Shown piece after piece: positions 24,787 through 34,494 of a DNA stretch of 64,000 nucleotides (the stretch's first letter is position 1; each line of letters begins with the position of its first letter). The translations under genes and the position numbers were made by a program. The notes below the pieces were generated by a model. It was not told where the DNA came from and did not search any database. It worked only from the letters and a program-made list of their open reading frames with translations. Location of the stretch: positions 682,001 to 746,000 of the forward strand of contig NZ_CP121671.1 of NCBI RefSeq assembly GCF_029714185.1, in the 5' to 3' direction. This DNA is from Halobacillus naozhouensis. Lineage in GTDB: Bacteria > Bacillota > Bacilli > Bacillales > Halobacillaceae.

Positions 24787-26121
24787 TTGGCTATACCAGA
24801 TTTAAAAGATTATGGGGATCAAGAGACGACGAATAAAGGGCCCAGGAAAAAACAACATAAACCTAGAGTGGCTATGATTTTATCCATACTATTTGCGGGA
24901 TTGGGCCAATTGTATAATCGCAGGTTTATGAAAGGTTTCACTTTCATTATCGTAGAGTTGGCGTTTATTGTGACGCTGCTGGAATCTATCAATTATGGAC
25001 TGTGGGGGCTGCGTACGTTAGGTACGATTCCAGGGGTTGATCATTCCATCCGTTTATTAGTGTTCGGTGTTCTTTCTTTAATTGGAGTTTTCTTTGCTTT
25101 ATCCCTTTATATTTATAATGTAGTGGACGCAAGGAATCAGGCTCGTAAGATTCAGAATGGATGGAAACCGATGGGATTCAGAGAGAGCATGAGGACATTT
25201 TATGATCATGCCTTCCCTTACTTAATGACCTTCCCTGGATTAGTTCTCATGATCTTTGTCGTTATATTTCCCTTGTTATTCTCCGTGTTATTAGCGTTTA
25301 CGAACTACAATTTGTATAATTCTCCACCTCGAAATTTAGTAGATTGGGTAGGTTTCGAAAACTTTGTTAATTTGGCTACAGTACCCATCTGGCAAGACAC
25401 GTTTGTAAGTGTATTTTCTTGGACCATTGTCTGGACGGTTGTGGCAACCACGCTGCAAATTGGCCTTGGTCTTTTCTTGGCTTTGCTAGTGAATGATCCC
25501 CGCATTAAATTTAAAAAACTGATTCGCACTATTTTAATTTTGCCATGGGCAGTGCCAGCGTTCGTGACCATCCTTATATTTTCTGCCATGTTCAATGATG
25601 ATTTCGGCGCCATAAATAAGGATATTATTATGCCGCTATTTGGTGGGGACGGACTACCGTGGCTGAGTGATCCATTTTATGCCCGGGTTGCGATCATTAT
25701 GGTTCAGACTTGGCTTGGGTTTCCGTTTATTTTTGCGCTATTTACGGGTGTTCTACAAAGTATCTCGAAAGATTGGTATGAAGCAGCAGACGTGGATGGC
25801 GGCTCCCGGTTTCAGAAATTTAGACATATCACGCTTCCGCATGTAATGTTTGCCACCGCGCCGCTTCTCATTATGCAATATGCTCAGAACTTTAATAATT
25901 TTAACGTCATCTATCTGTTTAATGAAGGGGGGCCCCCTGTACGGGGACAGAATGCAGGAGGAACAGATATCCTGATTTCCTGGGTTTATAAGCTGACTTT
26001 TGATACTAATAATTACAGCATGGCAGCCGCTATTTCAATCATTATGGGATTGTTTGTTTCAGGATTCGCTTTTTATCAATTTAGGAGGACAAGATCATTC
26101 AAAGAGGAGGGCGAGATTTAA
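24787..26121 (+). CDS. mdxF: maltodextrin ABC permease, MalF/MdxF type
   Basis: The protein has 444 residues. A positively charged N-terminus and an extra helical region (about 35-120, LSILFAGLGQLYNRRFMKGF) precede the six-helix permease core, as in B. subtilis MdxF. The coupling EAA-loop reads EAADVDGGSRFQKFRHITLPHV. TTG 24787 has AAAGGAGG about 9 nt upstream. Its stop overlaps the next start by one base. No ATPase gene is in the operon, so it probably relies on a shared MsmX-like ATPase encoded elsewhere. Confidence 0.9.
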   Translation: MAIPDLKDYGDQETTNKGPRKKQHKPRVAMILSILFAGLGQLYNRRFMKGFTFIIVELAFIVTLLESINYGLWGLRTLGTIPGVDHSIRLLVFGVLSLIGVFFALSLYIYNVVDARNQARKIQNGWKPMGFRESMRTFYDHAFPYLMTFPGLVLMIFVVIFPLLFSVLLAFTNYNLYNSPPRNLVDWVGFENFVNLATVPIWQDTFVSVFSWTIVWTVVATTLQIGLGLFLALLVNDPRIKFKKLIRTILILPWAVPAFVTILIFSAMFNDDFGAINKDIIMPLFGGDGLPWLSDPFYARVAIIMVQTWLGFPFIFALFTGVLQSISKDWYEAADVDGGSRFQKFRHITLPHVMFATAPLLIMQYAQNFNNFNVIYLFNEGGPPVRGQNAGGTDILISWVYKLTFDTNNYSMAAAISIIMGLFVSGFAFYQFRRTRSFKEEGEI

Positions 26122-26960
26122 TGGATCAAAAAAAGAAGTCTAAACTGGAGGTTACGGCGATTTATATTATCCTGGCTATTGTCGCGGTCATTATATTTTA
26201 CCCTCTGGCCTGGACAGTCGGCATGTCATTTAATCAGGGAAGCAGTTTATACTCTTCCTCGCTAATCCCGGAATCCTTCTCTTTAGAACATTATACATGG
26301 CTGTTTAGTGAAGAGAGTGACTATTTATTATGGTATAAAAACTCTCTCATTGTTTCCGCAGCTACCGCTATAGGAAGTGTTATTCTAACATCGCTTGTAG
26401 CTTATGCTTTTTCCCGCTATCAATTTGTCGGACGGAAGAACGGATTATATGTCTTTCTGCTACTGCAAATGTTTCCGGTTATGATGGCGATGGTAGCTTT
26501 ATATATCTTTTTAAATATGATTGGGCTGCTGGATACACTCACAGGTTTAATTCTCATTTATTTAGGAGGCCAAATACCCTTTAATGCCTGGCTCGTCAAG
26601 GGGTATTTTGATACCATTCCAAGAGAGCTTGACCAAGCTGCCCGAATAGATGGAGCTGGTCATCTAAGAGTATTTTGGAGTATTATGCTGCCATTGGCTA
26701 AGCCAATTTTAGCTGTTGTCGCCTTATTTAACTTTATGATGCCTTTGTTTGACTTCTTGCTTCCGACGATTGTGCTTTCAAGCTCCGAAAACTATACATT
26801 GGCGGTGGGCTTATACAATTTTATCAACGATCAATTTGCGAATAACTTTACTAGGTTTGCTGCTGGGTCTATTTTAGTGGCCGTCCCCATCGCAGCTGTG
26901 TACCTTTACCTTCAGAGATTTCTTATTTCTGGGTTAACAGCAGGGGGGTCAAAGGGGTAA
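26121..26960 (+). CDS. mdxG: maltodextrin ABC permease, MalG/MdxG type
   Basis: The 279-residue protein has six predicted helices and an EAA-type loop ELDQAARIDGAGHLRVFWSIMLPLAKP. It ends SGLTAGGSKG, the usual MalG C-terminus that contacts the ATPase. It overlaps the MdxF stop, so the two are translationally coupled and form the heterodimeric channel. Confidence 0.92.
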   Translation: MDQKKKSKLEVTAIYIILAIVAVIIFYPLAWTVGMSFNQGSSLYSSSLIPESFSLEHYTWLFSEESDYLLWYKNSLIVSAATAIGSVILTSLVAYAFSRYQFVGRKNGLYVFLLLQMFPVMMAMVALYIFLNMIGLLDTLTGLILIYLGGQIPFNAWLVKGYFDTIPRELDQAARIDGAGHLRVFWSIMLPLAKPILAVVALFNFMMPLFDFLLPTIVLSSSENYTLAVGLYNFINDQFANNFTRFAAGSILVAVPIAAVYLYLQRFLISGLTAGGSKG

Positions 26961-27056
26961 GATTATAGATGAGAAATGTGTAAAGGTTTACAGAAAGTTA
27001 AAAATGATAAAATGAGCAATAATGGTATAGAAAATTATAAGTAGAGGGTGAAACTA

Positions 27057-28076
27057 TTGATAACAATTAGTGACGTAGCAAAGGCAACTGGTGTATCATC
27101 CTCTACTGTATCTAGAGTCATTGCCGATAATCCGAGGATCAGCTTGGCTACCAAAAAGAAAGTACGGAAAGCAATGAAAGAATTAGGTTATTACCCCAAC
27201 ATTAATGCACGCAACCTGGTCGTAAAATCAACAAAGGCCATTGGGGTAATCATGCCATCGTCAGCTGATAAAGCTTTACAAAACCCCTTCTTTCCAGAAA
27301 TATTGCGAGGAATTAGTTCTGTTACACATGACAGGCAATATTCACTTACCCTATCAAGTGGGAAGACAGAGGAAGAAATCTTTACTGAAGTTCAGCGAAT
27401 GGTGTATGGCAGCTATGTAGACGGTGTTATCCTGCTGTATTCACGAGTCAATGATCGAGTGATGAATTTCCTGCGAGAAAAAAAGTTTCCATTTGTTATT
27501 GTTGGTAAACCTTATGAACATACAAAAGAAATTACCTATGTAGACAACGATAACCTAGCCGCCGGGAAAGAGATTACAGAGTATCTAATTGCACAGGGTC
27601 ATGAGAGAATAGCTTTTATCGGAGGCTCGAAAGACTTATTCGTTACAATGGATCGTGAATCAGGTTATGAAGAAGCCATGACTAACTTAGGCATATCCAA
27701 CGTAGAGGAATATCAAATCCATACGGAATTTCTTAAATCAGGTGGACGTGAAGCGGTTGAACAGTTACTTTCACTGAAGGTTCGACCGACAGGGGTAGTT
27801 GTGAGTGATGATCTAATCAGCCTTGGTGTCTTAAGTACATTGGAAGAGTACGGTCTTCATGTACCACGTGACATGTCGCTGGTTAGTTTTAACAATGTTT
27901 ATCTATCTGAAATTACCCGTCCGGCTTTAACAACCGTTGATATCCAGATCTATGAGCTCGGAGTACAATCTGCTAAAGCATTGATTGAAAAAACAGTTAA
28001 TAAAGAAGAGCCATCGAAACGGATTATAGTTCCCTATAAGGTTGTTTATAGAGATTCAGTGAATAAACTTACATGA
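27057..28076 (+). CDS. LacI-family regulator of maltodextrin use (MalR/MdxR type)
   Basis: The product has about 339 residues. The N-terminal HTH reads ITISDVAKATGVSSSTVSRVI, the hinge is YYPNINARNLVVKSTKAIGVIM, and a periplasmic-binding-like effector domain follows to the end (DGVILL, GHERIAFIGGS, PTGVVVSDD). TTG 27057 fits GAGGGTG about 6 nt upstream; GTG 27048 lies inside that site. It follows the permease genes by about 100 bp with a possible own promoter. It most likely represses the operon through the operator at 23279 and is relieved by a maltodextrin. Confidence 0.88.
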   Translation: MITISDVAKATGVSSSTVSRVIADNPRISLATKKKVRKAMKELGYYPNINARNLVVKSTKAIGVIMPSSADKALQNPFFPEILRGISSVTHDRQYSLTLSSGKTEEEIFTEVQRMVYGSYVDGVILLYSRVNDRVMNFLREKKFPFVIVGKPYEHTKEITYVDNDNLAAGKEITEYLIAQGHERIAFIGGSKDLFVTMDRESGYEEAMTNLGISNVEEYQIHTEFLKSGGREAVEQLLSLKVRPTGVVVSDDLISLGVLSTLEEYGLHVPRDMSLVSFNNVYLSEITRPALTTVDIQIYELGVQSAKALIEKTVNKEEPSKRIIVPYKVVYRDSVNKLT

Positions 28077-28150
28077 ATGATCAGTGCAGGTTTTTAGGTT
28101 TCGCCGGAAGTGAAAAAAGGAATGATTGAACTAAAGAGGAGGAAAGACCA

Positions 28151-28627
28151 TTGCCCACTGTATACGACTATAATGTAAAAAAGACGGATGGCGAGATAAA
28201 ATCACTGCAGGATTTTGAAGGCAGGCCAATGATTATTGTCAACACCGCAAGCAAATGCGGGTTTACGCCACAATTCAAAGGACTTCAAGAGCTATATAAA
28301 GCGTATCACAATGATGGATTGGAAATTTTAGGGTTTCCTTCTGATCAGTTTAATAACCAAGAGTTTGATGATATTGATGAAACGATGCAGTACTGTCAAC
28401 GGAACTATGGGGTCAGTTTTTGGATGTTTGATAAAATCAATGTAAAAGGGGAAGAAGCTGATCCGTTGTTTACGTTTTTAGTTAATGAACAAAAGGGAAT
28501 TCTTTCATCGGCCATTAAGTGGAATTTCACCAAATTCCTGATTAATCGTGAGGGACAGGTTGTGGAACGCTATGCTCCCACAACCGACCCGAAGAAAATT
28601 GAAAAGGACTTGAAGAAGGTATTATAG
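28151..28627 (+). CDS. glutathione peroxidase-like thiol peroxidase
   Basis: The 158-residue protein has the catalytic set Cys in NTASKCGFT, Gln in FPSDQFNNQE and Trp/Asn in KWNFTKFL. Bacillaceae homologues (BsaA) use thioredoxin or bacillithiol rather than glutathione to reduce peroxides. It has no signal peptide. TTG 28151 follows GAGGAGG. It is ended by a clear terminator and stands apart from the sugar operon. Confidence 0.9.
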   Translation: MPTVYDYNVKKTDGEIKSLQDFEGRPMIIVNTASKCGFTPQFKGLQELYKAYHNDGLEILGFPSDQFNNQEFDDIDETMQYCQRNYGVSFWMFDKINVKGEEADPLFTFLVNEQKGILSSAIKWNFTKFLINREGQVVERYAPTTDPKKIEKDLKKVL

Positions 28628-28638
28628 ATCATCACGTA

Positions 28639-28667
28639 GAACCACACAACTGAAGTGTGGTTTTTTC
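28639..28667 (+). terminator. terminator after the peroxidase gene
   Basis: AACCACAC / GTGTGGTT stem with a 7-nt loop and a following T-run. Confidence 0.85.
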
Positions 28668-28772
28668 TTATTTCCCTGATGAGGGACAAAAACTTAACCG
28701 TATCTATTAAGATCTGGAATGTTATTGTAAAAAGAGAAGGGCTGACTAAAAAATAGCGAAAAGGTGATCACT

Positions 28773-29444
28773 TTGATCTATGAAATATTCAGCTTTTATA
28801 AAAAAAGAATGTCATTTTGGAATATTTATTTTGACTACATGAAAAAATGGCTGGTTAGTTTATTAGTTATAACTGCTGTTATCATTTCGCTGGGCTTACT
28901 GATCGTTTCCTTTTGGATTGGAGTGAAATGGATCATTCTTTTGACGGTTATTCCGATTTTATTAGTTATGATTTATGTAAGAAAGGAAAAGAATAGGATA
29001 GCGAAGGAAGTATATAACCAGGATTCGCCAATGGACGTTTTTTACAATAGAAAAGAAGACTTTGCAGCATATTTGGAGAGGAAAGGCATTGTCGAACCTC
29101 ATCATTTTGAATATTTGATCGAGTTAACCGATAAAAACGCTCAGGACTTAAAGGTTCCTTTCTTAATTAATTGGGGCATTATGGCTGCCATCGCAGCACC
29201 TATCTGGATCCAGTATATTCATTATATTTTTTCAAACGAGATCAGTGGTCTAGAGGAAGCTACGGGAACCATGGGGATTTTGATAATGTTCATTGTAGTT
29301 ATGCTATATGTTGGTTCTATCGTTAGATCTTTCGTTGTCGGTGAGCTGCTCAATGGTGAATATAATAGGATGAAGCAAATGGGGAATTTAATAAGAGATA
29401 TTTATCTCATTAAATTGAGCCAGGGTCGAAATGAATGGAAATAA
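28773..29444 (+). CDS. hypothetical membrane protein
   Basis: The product has 223 residues and two strong N-terminal helices (WLVSLLVITAVIISLGLLIVS and WIILLTVIPILLVMIYV). A charged middle part (about 70-130) is followed by two more helices (LINWGIMAAIAAPIWIQYI and MGILIMFIVVMLYVGSI) and a short tail. AAGGTGAT precedes TTG 28773 by about 4 nt; GTG 28764 overlaps it. No family is recognised. Confidence 0.65.
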   Translation: MIYEIFSFYKKRMSFWNIYFDYMKKWLVSLLVITAVIISLGLLIVSFWIGVKWIILLTVIPILLVMIYVRKEKNRIAKEVYNQDSPMDVFYNRKEDFAAYLERKGIVEPHHFEYLIELTDKNAQDLKVPFLINWGIMAAIAAPIWIQYIHYIFSNEISGLEEATGTMGILIMFIVVMLYVGSIVRSFVVGELLNGEYNRMKQMGNLIRDIYLIKLSQGRNEWK

Positions 29445-29478
29445 GGTTCTGTACGACCGTATCTCTACACAGGTGCAA

Positions 29479-29495
29479 AAAGACTGTCTTTCAAA
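29479..29495. repeat. AAAGACNGTCTTTCAAA palindromic element, copy 1
   Basis: AAAGACTGTCTTTCAAA starts 35 nt past a stop codon. The same 17-mer with one change occurs at 54204-54220, 34 nt past another membrane-protein stop. The first 13 bases are self-complementary around the variable base. Confidence 0.5.
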
Positions 29496-29513
29496 AGCGA
29501 TTATGCGCATAAG

Positions 29514-29559
29514 AAAATAGACCCGCCCCCTATACAAAAGCGGGTGGGTCTATTTTTCT
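29514..29559 (+). terminator. terminator
   Basis: AATAGACCCGCC pairs with GCGGGTGGGTCTATT around a 12-nt loop (one side carries a small bulge), followed by TTTTT. It ends the membrane-protein transcript. Confidence 0.85.
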
Positions 29560-29694
29560 AACTAGGCTGCACCTTATTCAAAGAGCAACTATCAAGGGGA
29601 TCACAGTCGCAAGCTGTGGTCCCTTAAATTATGTGCATCCTTTTTCTGTCTTTACCATACCAAATTTCAGAAAAAGTTTAACTATCTTTACGAT

Positions 29695-30825
29695 TTATGC
29701 GTGTGTTAATTCTTTTAAAGCGTCTTTAACTGGTACATACTCATACCCAAGGTCGCGTGCTACAGCCTCATAAGTGAGGTTTCCGTTAATGGTGTTGAGC
29801 CCTTGTTCGATCGCTTCGTTTTCTTCAATAGCTTTGACAACACCTTTAGAAGCAATTTGTAACGCATACGGAATGGTCACGTTCGTTAATCCGATCGTAG
29901 CCGTGCGTGGAACAGCACCTGGAATGTTGGCAACCGCATAATGAAGGACGCCATGTTTTTCATAAATTGGGTCATCATGTGTTGTGATGTGATCGACGGT
30001 TTCAAAGTTACCGCCTTGGTCGATCGCAACGTCGACGATGACAGATCCTGGTTTCATGGATTTGACCATATCTTCTGATACTAGCTTCGGTGCTTTAGCT
30101 CCTGGGATAAGGACAGCGCCAACGACTAGATCAGAATCCTTCACTGATTCAGCGATATTGAATGGATTTGACATCAATGTTTGCACGTCAGATCCGAACA
30201 GGTCATCTAATTCGCGTAAACGGTTCGGGTTCAAGTCGAGGATCGTGACGTGTGCGCCGAGTCCGACAGCAATTTTGGCTGCGTTGGTTCCAACAATTCC
30301 GCCGCCAATGATCGTAACTTTTCCACGATTAACACCAGGGATGCCACTTAGGAGGATCCCTTTTCCACCATAAGATTTCTCAAGATACTGAGCACCGATT
30401 TGCGAAGCCATGCGTCCGGCTACCTCACTCATTGGTGTAAGAAGCGGGAGAGTATGGTTAACGGAAACCGTCTCATAAGCGATGGCGGTTACTTCGTTTT
30501 CCACTAGAGCTTTTGTCAATTCAGGCTCTGCAGCAAGGTGAAGGTACGTAAATAAGATTAATCCTTTACGGAAGTAGCCATATTCAGAAGGGAGAGGCTC
30601 CTTTACTTTCATGACCATTTCTGCTTTTGTCCAAATATCTGAAGCGCTTTCAATAACTGTGGCACCAGATGCTTTATATTCTTCATCTGTAAAATTACTG
30701 CCGAGTCCTGCGTTGGTTTCGATCAAAACAGTGTGACCGGCCTTTATGACATTGACGACTCCCGACGGGGTAATCGCTACACGGTTTTCATTGTTCTTAA
30801 TTTCTTTCGGAATGCCGATAATCAT
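29695..30825 (-). CDS. ald: alanine dehydrogenase
   Basis: The 376-residue protein matches the family length. It begins MIIGIPKEIKNNENRVAIT, has the substrate-domain motif LFTYLHLAAEPELT, the NAD-binding stretch VTIIGGGIVGTNAAKIAVG near 170, and VDVAIDQGGNFET. It interconverts L-alanine and pyruvate plus ammonia with NAD and supports alanine use, including in sporulation. The gene lies just downstream of its probable activator on the same strand, with an inverted repeat between them that is placed as a control site. Confidence 0.96.
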   Translation of the reverse strand: MIIGIPKEIKNNENRVAITPSGVVNVIKAGHTVLIETNAGLGSNFTDEEYKASGATVIESASDIWTKAEMVMKVKEPLPSEYGYFRKGLILFTYLHLAAEPELTKALVENEVTAIAYETVSVNHTLPLLTPMSEVAGRMASQIGAQYLEKSYGGKGILLSGIPGVNRGKVTIIGGGIVGTNAAKIAVGLGAHVTILDLNPNRLRELDDLFGSDVQTLMSNPFNIAESVKDSDLVVGAVLIPGAKAPKLVSEDMVKSMKPGSVIVDVAIDQGGNFETVDHITTHDDPIYEKHGVLHYAVANIPGAVPRTATIGLTNVTIPYALQIASKGVVKAIEENEAIEQGLNTINGNLTYEAVARDLGYEYVPVKDALKELTHA

Positions 30826-30898
30826 CTCTATTCCCTGCCTTTCTTAGTACATGTTAAAGCTAGTATATCTCGCGTTCTCGTTTTTTGATTTAGGAAGA

Positions 30899-30929
30899 TT
30901 ACACAAAATAAAAGAGATGGTTTGTGTAA
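30899..30929. promoter_or_regulatory. inverted repeat in the ald promoter, candidate AdeR site
   Basis: TTACACAAA (30899-30907) and TTTGTGTAA (30921-30929) are perfect 9-bp arms 13 bp apart, centres two DNA turns apart. They lie in the 106-bp gap between adeR and ald, about 75-105 bp before the ald start. There is no T-run, so an activator site is a better reading than a terminator. Confidence 0.55.
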
Positions 30930-30931
30930 AA

Positions 30932-32182
30932 TCACAAATCATCCCTTTCCATTTCATGAATGAGTAAATCTAAATATAAGGTGGTTTTCTGATTAGGATC
31001 TTTTAAATCAATCGAGCCGATCTCTTTAATCCTTTTTAGTCGATAATTCAATGTATTGGTATGAATGTGCATATCTTCGGCAGCCTTATGAACGTTGCTG
31101 TTGCAGTCTAGAAAAACTTTCAGCGTTCCGACAAGTTCAGACTTGTTCCTGCGGTCATAGTCGTACAACTTTTCAAGAAAATCATTCCGATACTGCTCGC
31201 GGCTGCGAAGGGAGGCTAACTCATTTATAAATTGATAGATGCCAAGTTCCTGATAACTGGACACGTGCTGCAGGTCCTTAGTGAATTGTTCTTTCAACTC
31301 GAGTACTTTCAATGCTTGCCTATAGCTGTCACTCACGTGTTCTGGGGAGTCGTAAATAATCCCGAATGATCCTTTTACGTCTTCGAATTGCAAGCGTTCC
31401 TTCATTTTTTGGGTGAAATCATGAATAAAGGCATGACAGATACGAGCAGCATCTTCTTCCTCATCTGATCGCACCAGTAAGATCAACTGATTTTCGTCAA
31501 AAATTCGGCTGACGATCCGTGTTTGTTGAAGGGTTTCCGTCAAGTAGTAGGCGTGCCGTTCAACGGATTGATTCATATTCTCATCGAATTCAAATACGGC
31601 CACACAAAGCTGTCCGGTTAATTTTGTTCCAAAACGTTTGGCATGGCGAATAATTTCCGGCTTATAATGAAGAGTGCCTGTCAGAAGCTGCCAGAAAAAT
31701 TCCTTCTGATTTTCTTCTGACTTTCTTTTTTTCACTTGATGATGAAGCAGATGGCGACTGACCAGCTTGGAGGCGTCCTTGATCAACTGTAAATGATGTT
31801 CGGTAATCCTTACCTCATTCGCCTGCGCCCAAATAAATCCAAGCACATCTTTATTTTTTCGAACTGAAACAGCAATCCGATTTCCCAGACCGATTTCGTC
31901 GATCGCTTTGACCACTATTGGTTCTCCGCTTGCGAATAACTTGGACATAATTCCGTGCTTCCACAATCCATTAATGACACGTTCTGGAACCTTGCGCCTC
32001 ATGATGGTAGCCGTTCTCGCCTCATCTACATTATGTTCATGCTTACTATAAGAAACGATGCGGTGGTTAGGGTCTTCAATGGTGACAGGACAGCCAAGAA
32101 TCTCTGCGATTCGATCAGCCAGGCCTTCTGGTGACTCCGGTCCATCTGAAAATCCGTTTAATTGACTTGATGAATGGCTCAT
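30932..32182 (-). CDS. adeR: PucR/CdaR-family activator of ald (AdeR-like)
   Basis: The product has 416 residues. A GAF-like N-terminal sensor region (ADRIAEILGCPVTIEDPNHRIVSYS) is followed by a middle GGDEF-like segment and a C-terminal HTH_30 domain (FLDCNSNVHKAAEDMHIHTNTLNYRLKRIKEI in short pieces). This is the PucR/CdaR architecture. In B. subtilis the AdeR activator of this family sits next to ald and activates it with alanine, and the same order is seen here. The symbol rests on architecture plus context. Confidence 0.82.
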   Translation of the reverse strand: MSHSSSQLNGFSDGPESPEGLADRIAEILGCPVTIEDPNHRIVSYSKHEHNVDEARTATIMRRKVPERVINGLWKHGIMSKLFASGEPIVVKAIDEIGLGNRIAVSVRKNKDVLGFIWAQANEVRITEHHLQLIKDASKLVSRHLLHHQVKKRKSEENQKEFFWQLLTGTLHYKPEIIRHAKRFGTKLTGQLCVAVFEFDENMNQSVERHAYYLTETLQQTRIVSRIFDENQLILLVRSDEEEDAARICHAFIHDFTQKMKERLQFEDVKGSFGIIYDSPEHVSDSYRQALKVLELKEQFTKDLQHVSSYQELGIYQFINELASLRSREQYRNDFLEKLYDYDRRNKSELVGTLKVFLDCNSNVHKAAEDMHIHTNTLNYRLKRIKEIGSIDLKDPNQKTTLYLDLLIHEMERDDL

Positions 32183-32398
32183 ACCTGTGGCTCCTTCACT
32201 TCCTGATTACCTTCATCTTATCATGGTTTTCGGGCGGGCAAAACATCTACTTAGAGCTGGGCAGGAAATGATCAGGCTGCCATTATAATCTATTTGAATG
32301 ATACTGGTAATCAACTTATGGACGAATGGGATCTATTAAAATAGTTGGAAAATTAGTATAATTAATTTTGGTAGATAAATATCTTTGGGGGGTTTTTC

Positions 32399-34070
32399 AT
32401 GATGAAAGCAAAGTGGTTGTGGTTGGCGATGTTGTTAGTGCTGACCATGATTCTGGGAGCGTGCAATAGTGGTAAAGAAGAAGCGAGTTCAGGCAGCAGT
32501 GAAGCCGAAGATACCAAAGGGGCTGCTGACAGTGAACAAGTTTTAAATATCATAGAAAGCGCGGAAATACCAACGATGGATTCATCTTTAGCTGCTGATG
32601 CTGTAACCATGCAATGGCTGGCGACAACGACAGATGGCTTGTATCGCTTGGGAGAAGGCGCCGAACCAGAGCCGGGAATTGCTACAGACCATACCGTGAG
32701 TGAAGATGGTCTAACTTGGACGTTTACACTGCGTGATGATGCGACATGGTCAAATGGTGATCCAGTAACAGCGCATGATTTTGTATTTGCGTGGCAGCGT
32801 GCCGTTAATCCAGATACGGGATCTGAGTACGGACCCTACATGATGGGTGGCGTGATTAAAAATGCCACAGCGATTTCCAAAGGGGAAGCCCCTGTTAAAG
32901 AACTTGGGGTTAAAGCTGTAGATGATTATACATTAAAGGTAACGCTTGAAAAACCGACACCTTACTTTGAATCGATGACAACGTTCGGTACGTTCCTTCC
33001 ATTAAATCAAGAGTTTGTTGAAAAGCATGGAGAGGAGTATGGTCTTGAAGCAGCCACAGTCCTTTCAAACGGACCCTTTAAACTGGCTGAATGGGACCAT
33101 GGTCAGAAATTTGTACTGAAGAAAAATGAAGATTACTGGGATGCCGACAAAGTTAAGCTTAAGCAAATCAACGTGAGCATCGTTAAAGAAACGGCATCTG
33201 CCGTTAATTTATACGAAACAGGTAAAGTGGACAGAGTGAACTTAACTTCAGAATTCGTTGATGAATACCGTACTTCGGAAGAATTCCGGACAATTGAAGA
33301 GCCGACTGTAGTTTTATCTGAAATTAAATCAAGAGAATGAAATTCTGTCTAACGTCAATGCACGGAAAGCCCTACAGCTCGCTGTTAACCGCAAAAGTAT
33401 GGTGGATGTAATTTTAAATAATGGTTCGATTTCTACGGGCGGAGTAGTCCCGGCAAACTTCGCCAAGCATCCGAAAACGGGCGAGGATTTCCGTGAAGTA
33501 AATGGCCCGCTAGTAGAATCAAATTTAGAAAAAGCACAAGAACTGTGGGCTAAAGCAAAGGAAGAATTAGGTGTTGAACAGGTAGAGTTAGGTTATATTG
33601 GGGGAGACACTGAAGTATCCCAGAAAATTGATGCCTATATTAAAGATCAGTTTGAACAACTGGAAGGGCTGACAATTAACGTCGAGAGTCTTCCTTTTCA
33701 AGTCAAGCTGGATCGTGATGAAACTATGGATTATGACATCCAAAGTACTGGCTGGGCTCCAGATTACATGGACCCGAATACCTTCTTAAATATATGGATG
33801 ACTGGCGGCGGAAGCAACAAAACTGGCTATGCTAGTGAAGAATATGATGCTTTAATAGAAAAGGCAGGTACAGAATTGGCTAAGAAACCTGTGAAACGAT
33901 TTGAAACATTCCTTAAGGCTGAGAAAATGCTTATTCAGGAAGATGCAGTCCTTGTACCTTTGTACCAACGTGCAATGGCCCAGCTTCAGAAACCTTATGT
34001 GAAAAATGTTACAGCGAATCCAATGAGTCCGGATTATACGTACAAATATGCGTATATTGAAGGGAAGTAG
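32399..34070 (+). pseudogene. oppA: peptide-binding lipoprotein OppA, frameshifted
   Basis: The first part (32399-33340) has a lipoprotein signal (MILGACNSG) and a family-5 solute-binding domain (DDATWSNGDPVTAHDFVFAW, YWDADKVKLKQI). It stops soon after EEPTVV. The rest continues in another frame as FYLKLNQENEILSNVNARKA and runs to 34070. Joined, they give a normal ~555-residue OppA. The break lies at about 33308-33316 in GTAGTTTTATCTG and is explained by a 1-base gain or 2-base loss near a T-run. No opp permease or ATPase genes are nearby. It could be a true pseudogene or a sequence error. Confidence 0.85.
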
Positions 34071-34084
34071 GAACACTTTTCTAC

Positions 34085-34125
34085 TAAAAGATCTCGATTA
34101 TGATCCCATAGCCGGGATCTTTTTG
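34085..34125 (+). terminator. terminator after oppA
   Basis: AAAAGATCTCG and CGGGATCTTTTT form the outer stem around an internal GATCCC-containing loop, followed by the T-run. Confidence 0.65.
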
Positions 34126-34308
34126 GATGTATTAGCAATAGGGAAGAAGCTGTAACGCCACAAACCCTTATATAGCAACGGTTTTACAAGTTCTAAAATA
34201 CAGTTTTTTTAAGTAATGCAACTCGTGTATATGGTATATTATAGATAGTTGTCCAAATTGAATAGGGTGTCGGCTAGCCCCATGTCAGAGAAAAAAGGGT
34301 GTGAGGCC

Positions 34309-34398
34309 ATGAGTGTATTTGAAGCCTTGACCGTCCACTTGCTGTGCTTTTTATCCTGGTTGGATTGCTATTCGTACTGGCGGGAGTTTACCCATTGA
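34309..34398 (+). pseudogene. decayed holin-like type I toxin gene
   Basis: A 29-codon frame opens MSVFEALTV, matching the start of the intact toxin at 38211 (MTVFEAL), then turns into an unrelated cysteine- and tryptophan-rich tail. The upstream DNA (GGGTGTGAGGCC before ATG, and an extended -10 TGGTATATT) also resembles the 38.1-kb locus. A different frame downstream (GLLFVLAGVYPLNYP) is membrane-like but has no start. It is a relic or chimeric copy. Confidence 0.55.
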
Positions 34399-34446
34399 AT
34401 TATCCAATGAAGAAGAACCACTCTGGTAGAGTAAGAGACTGACTCT

Positions 34447-34486
34447 AAAAAATAGCCCTGCACTCCTTCAGGTACAGGGCTTTTAT
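34447..34486. terminator. terminator for the M20 peptidase gene (and reverse)
   Basis: AGCCCTG and CAGGGCT flank a 14-nt interior, with A/T runs on both sides. It is positioned just past the minus-strand peptidase stop. Confidence 0.7.
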
Positions 34487-34494
34487 CTTTTGGA

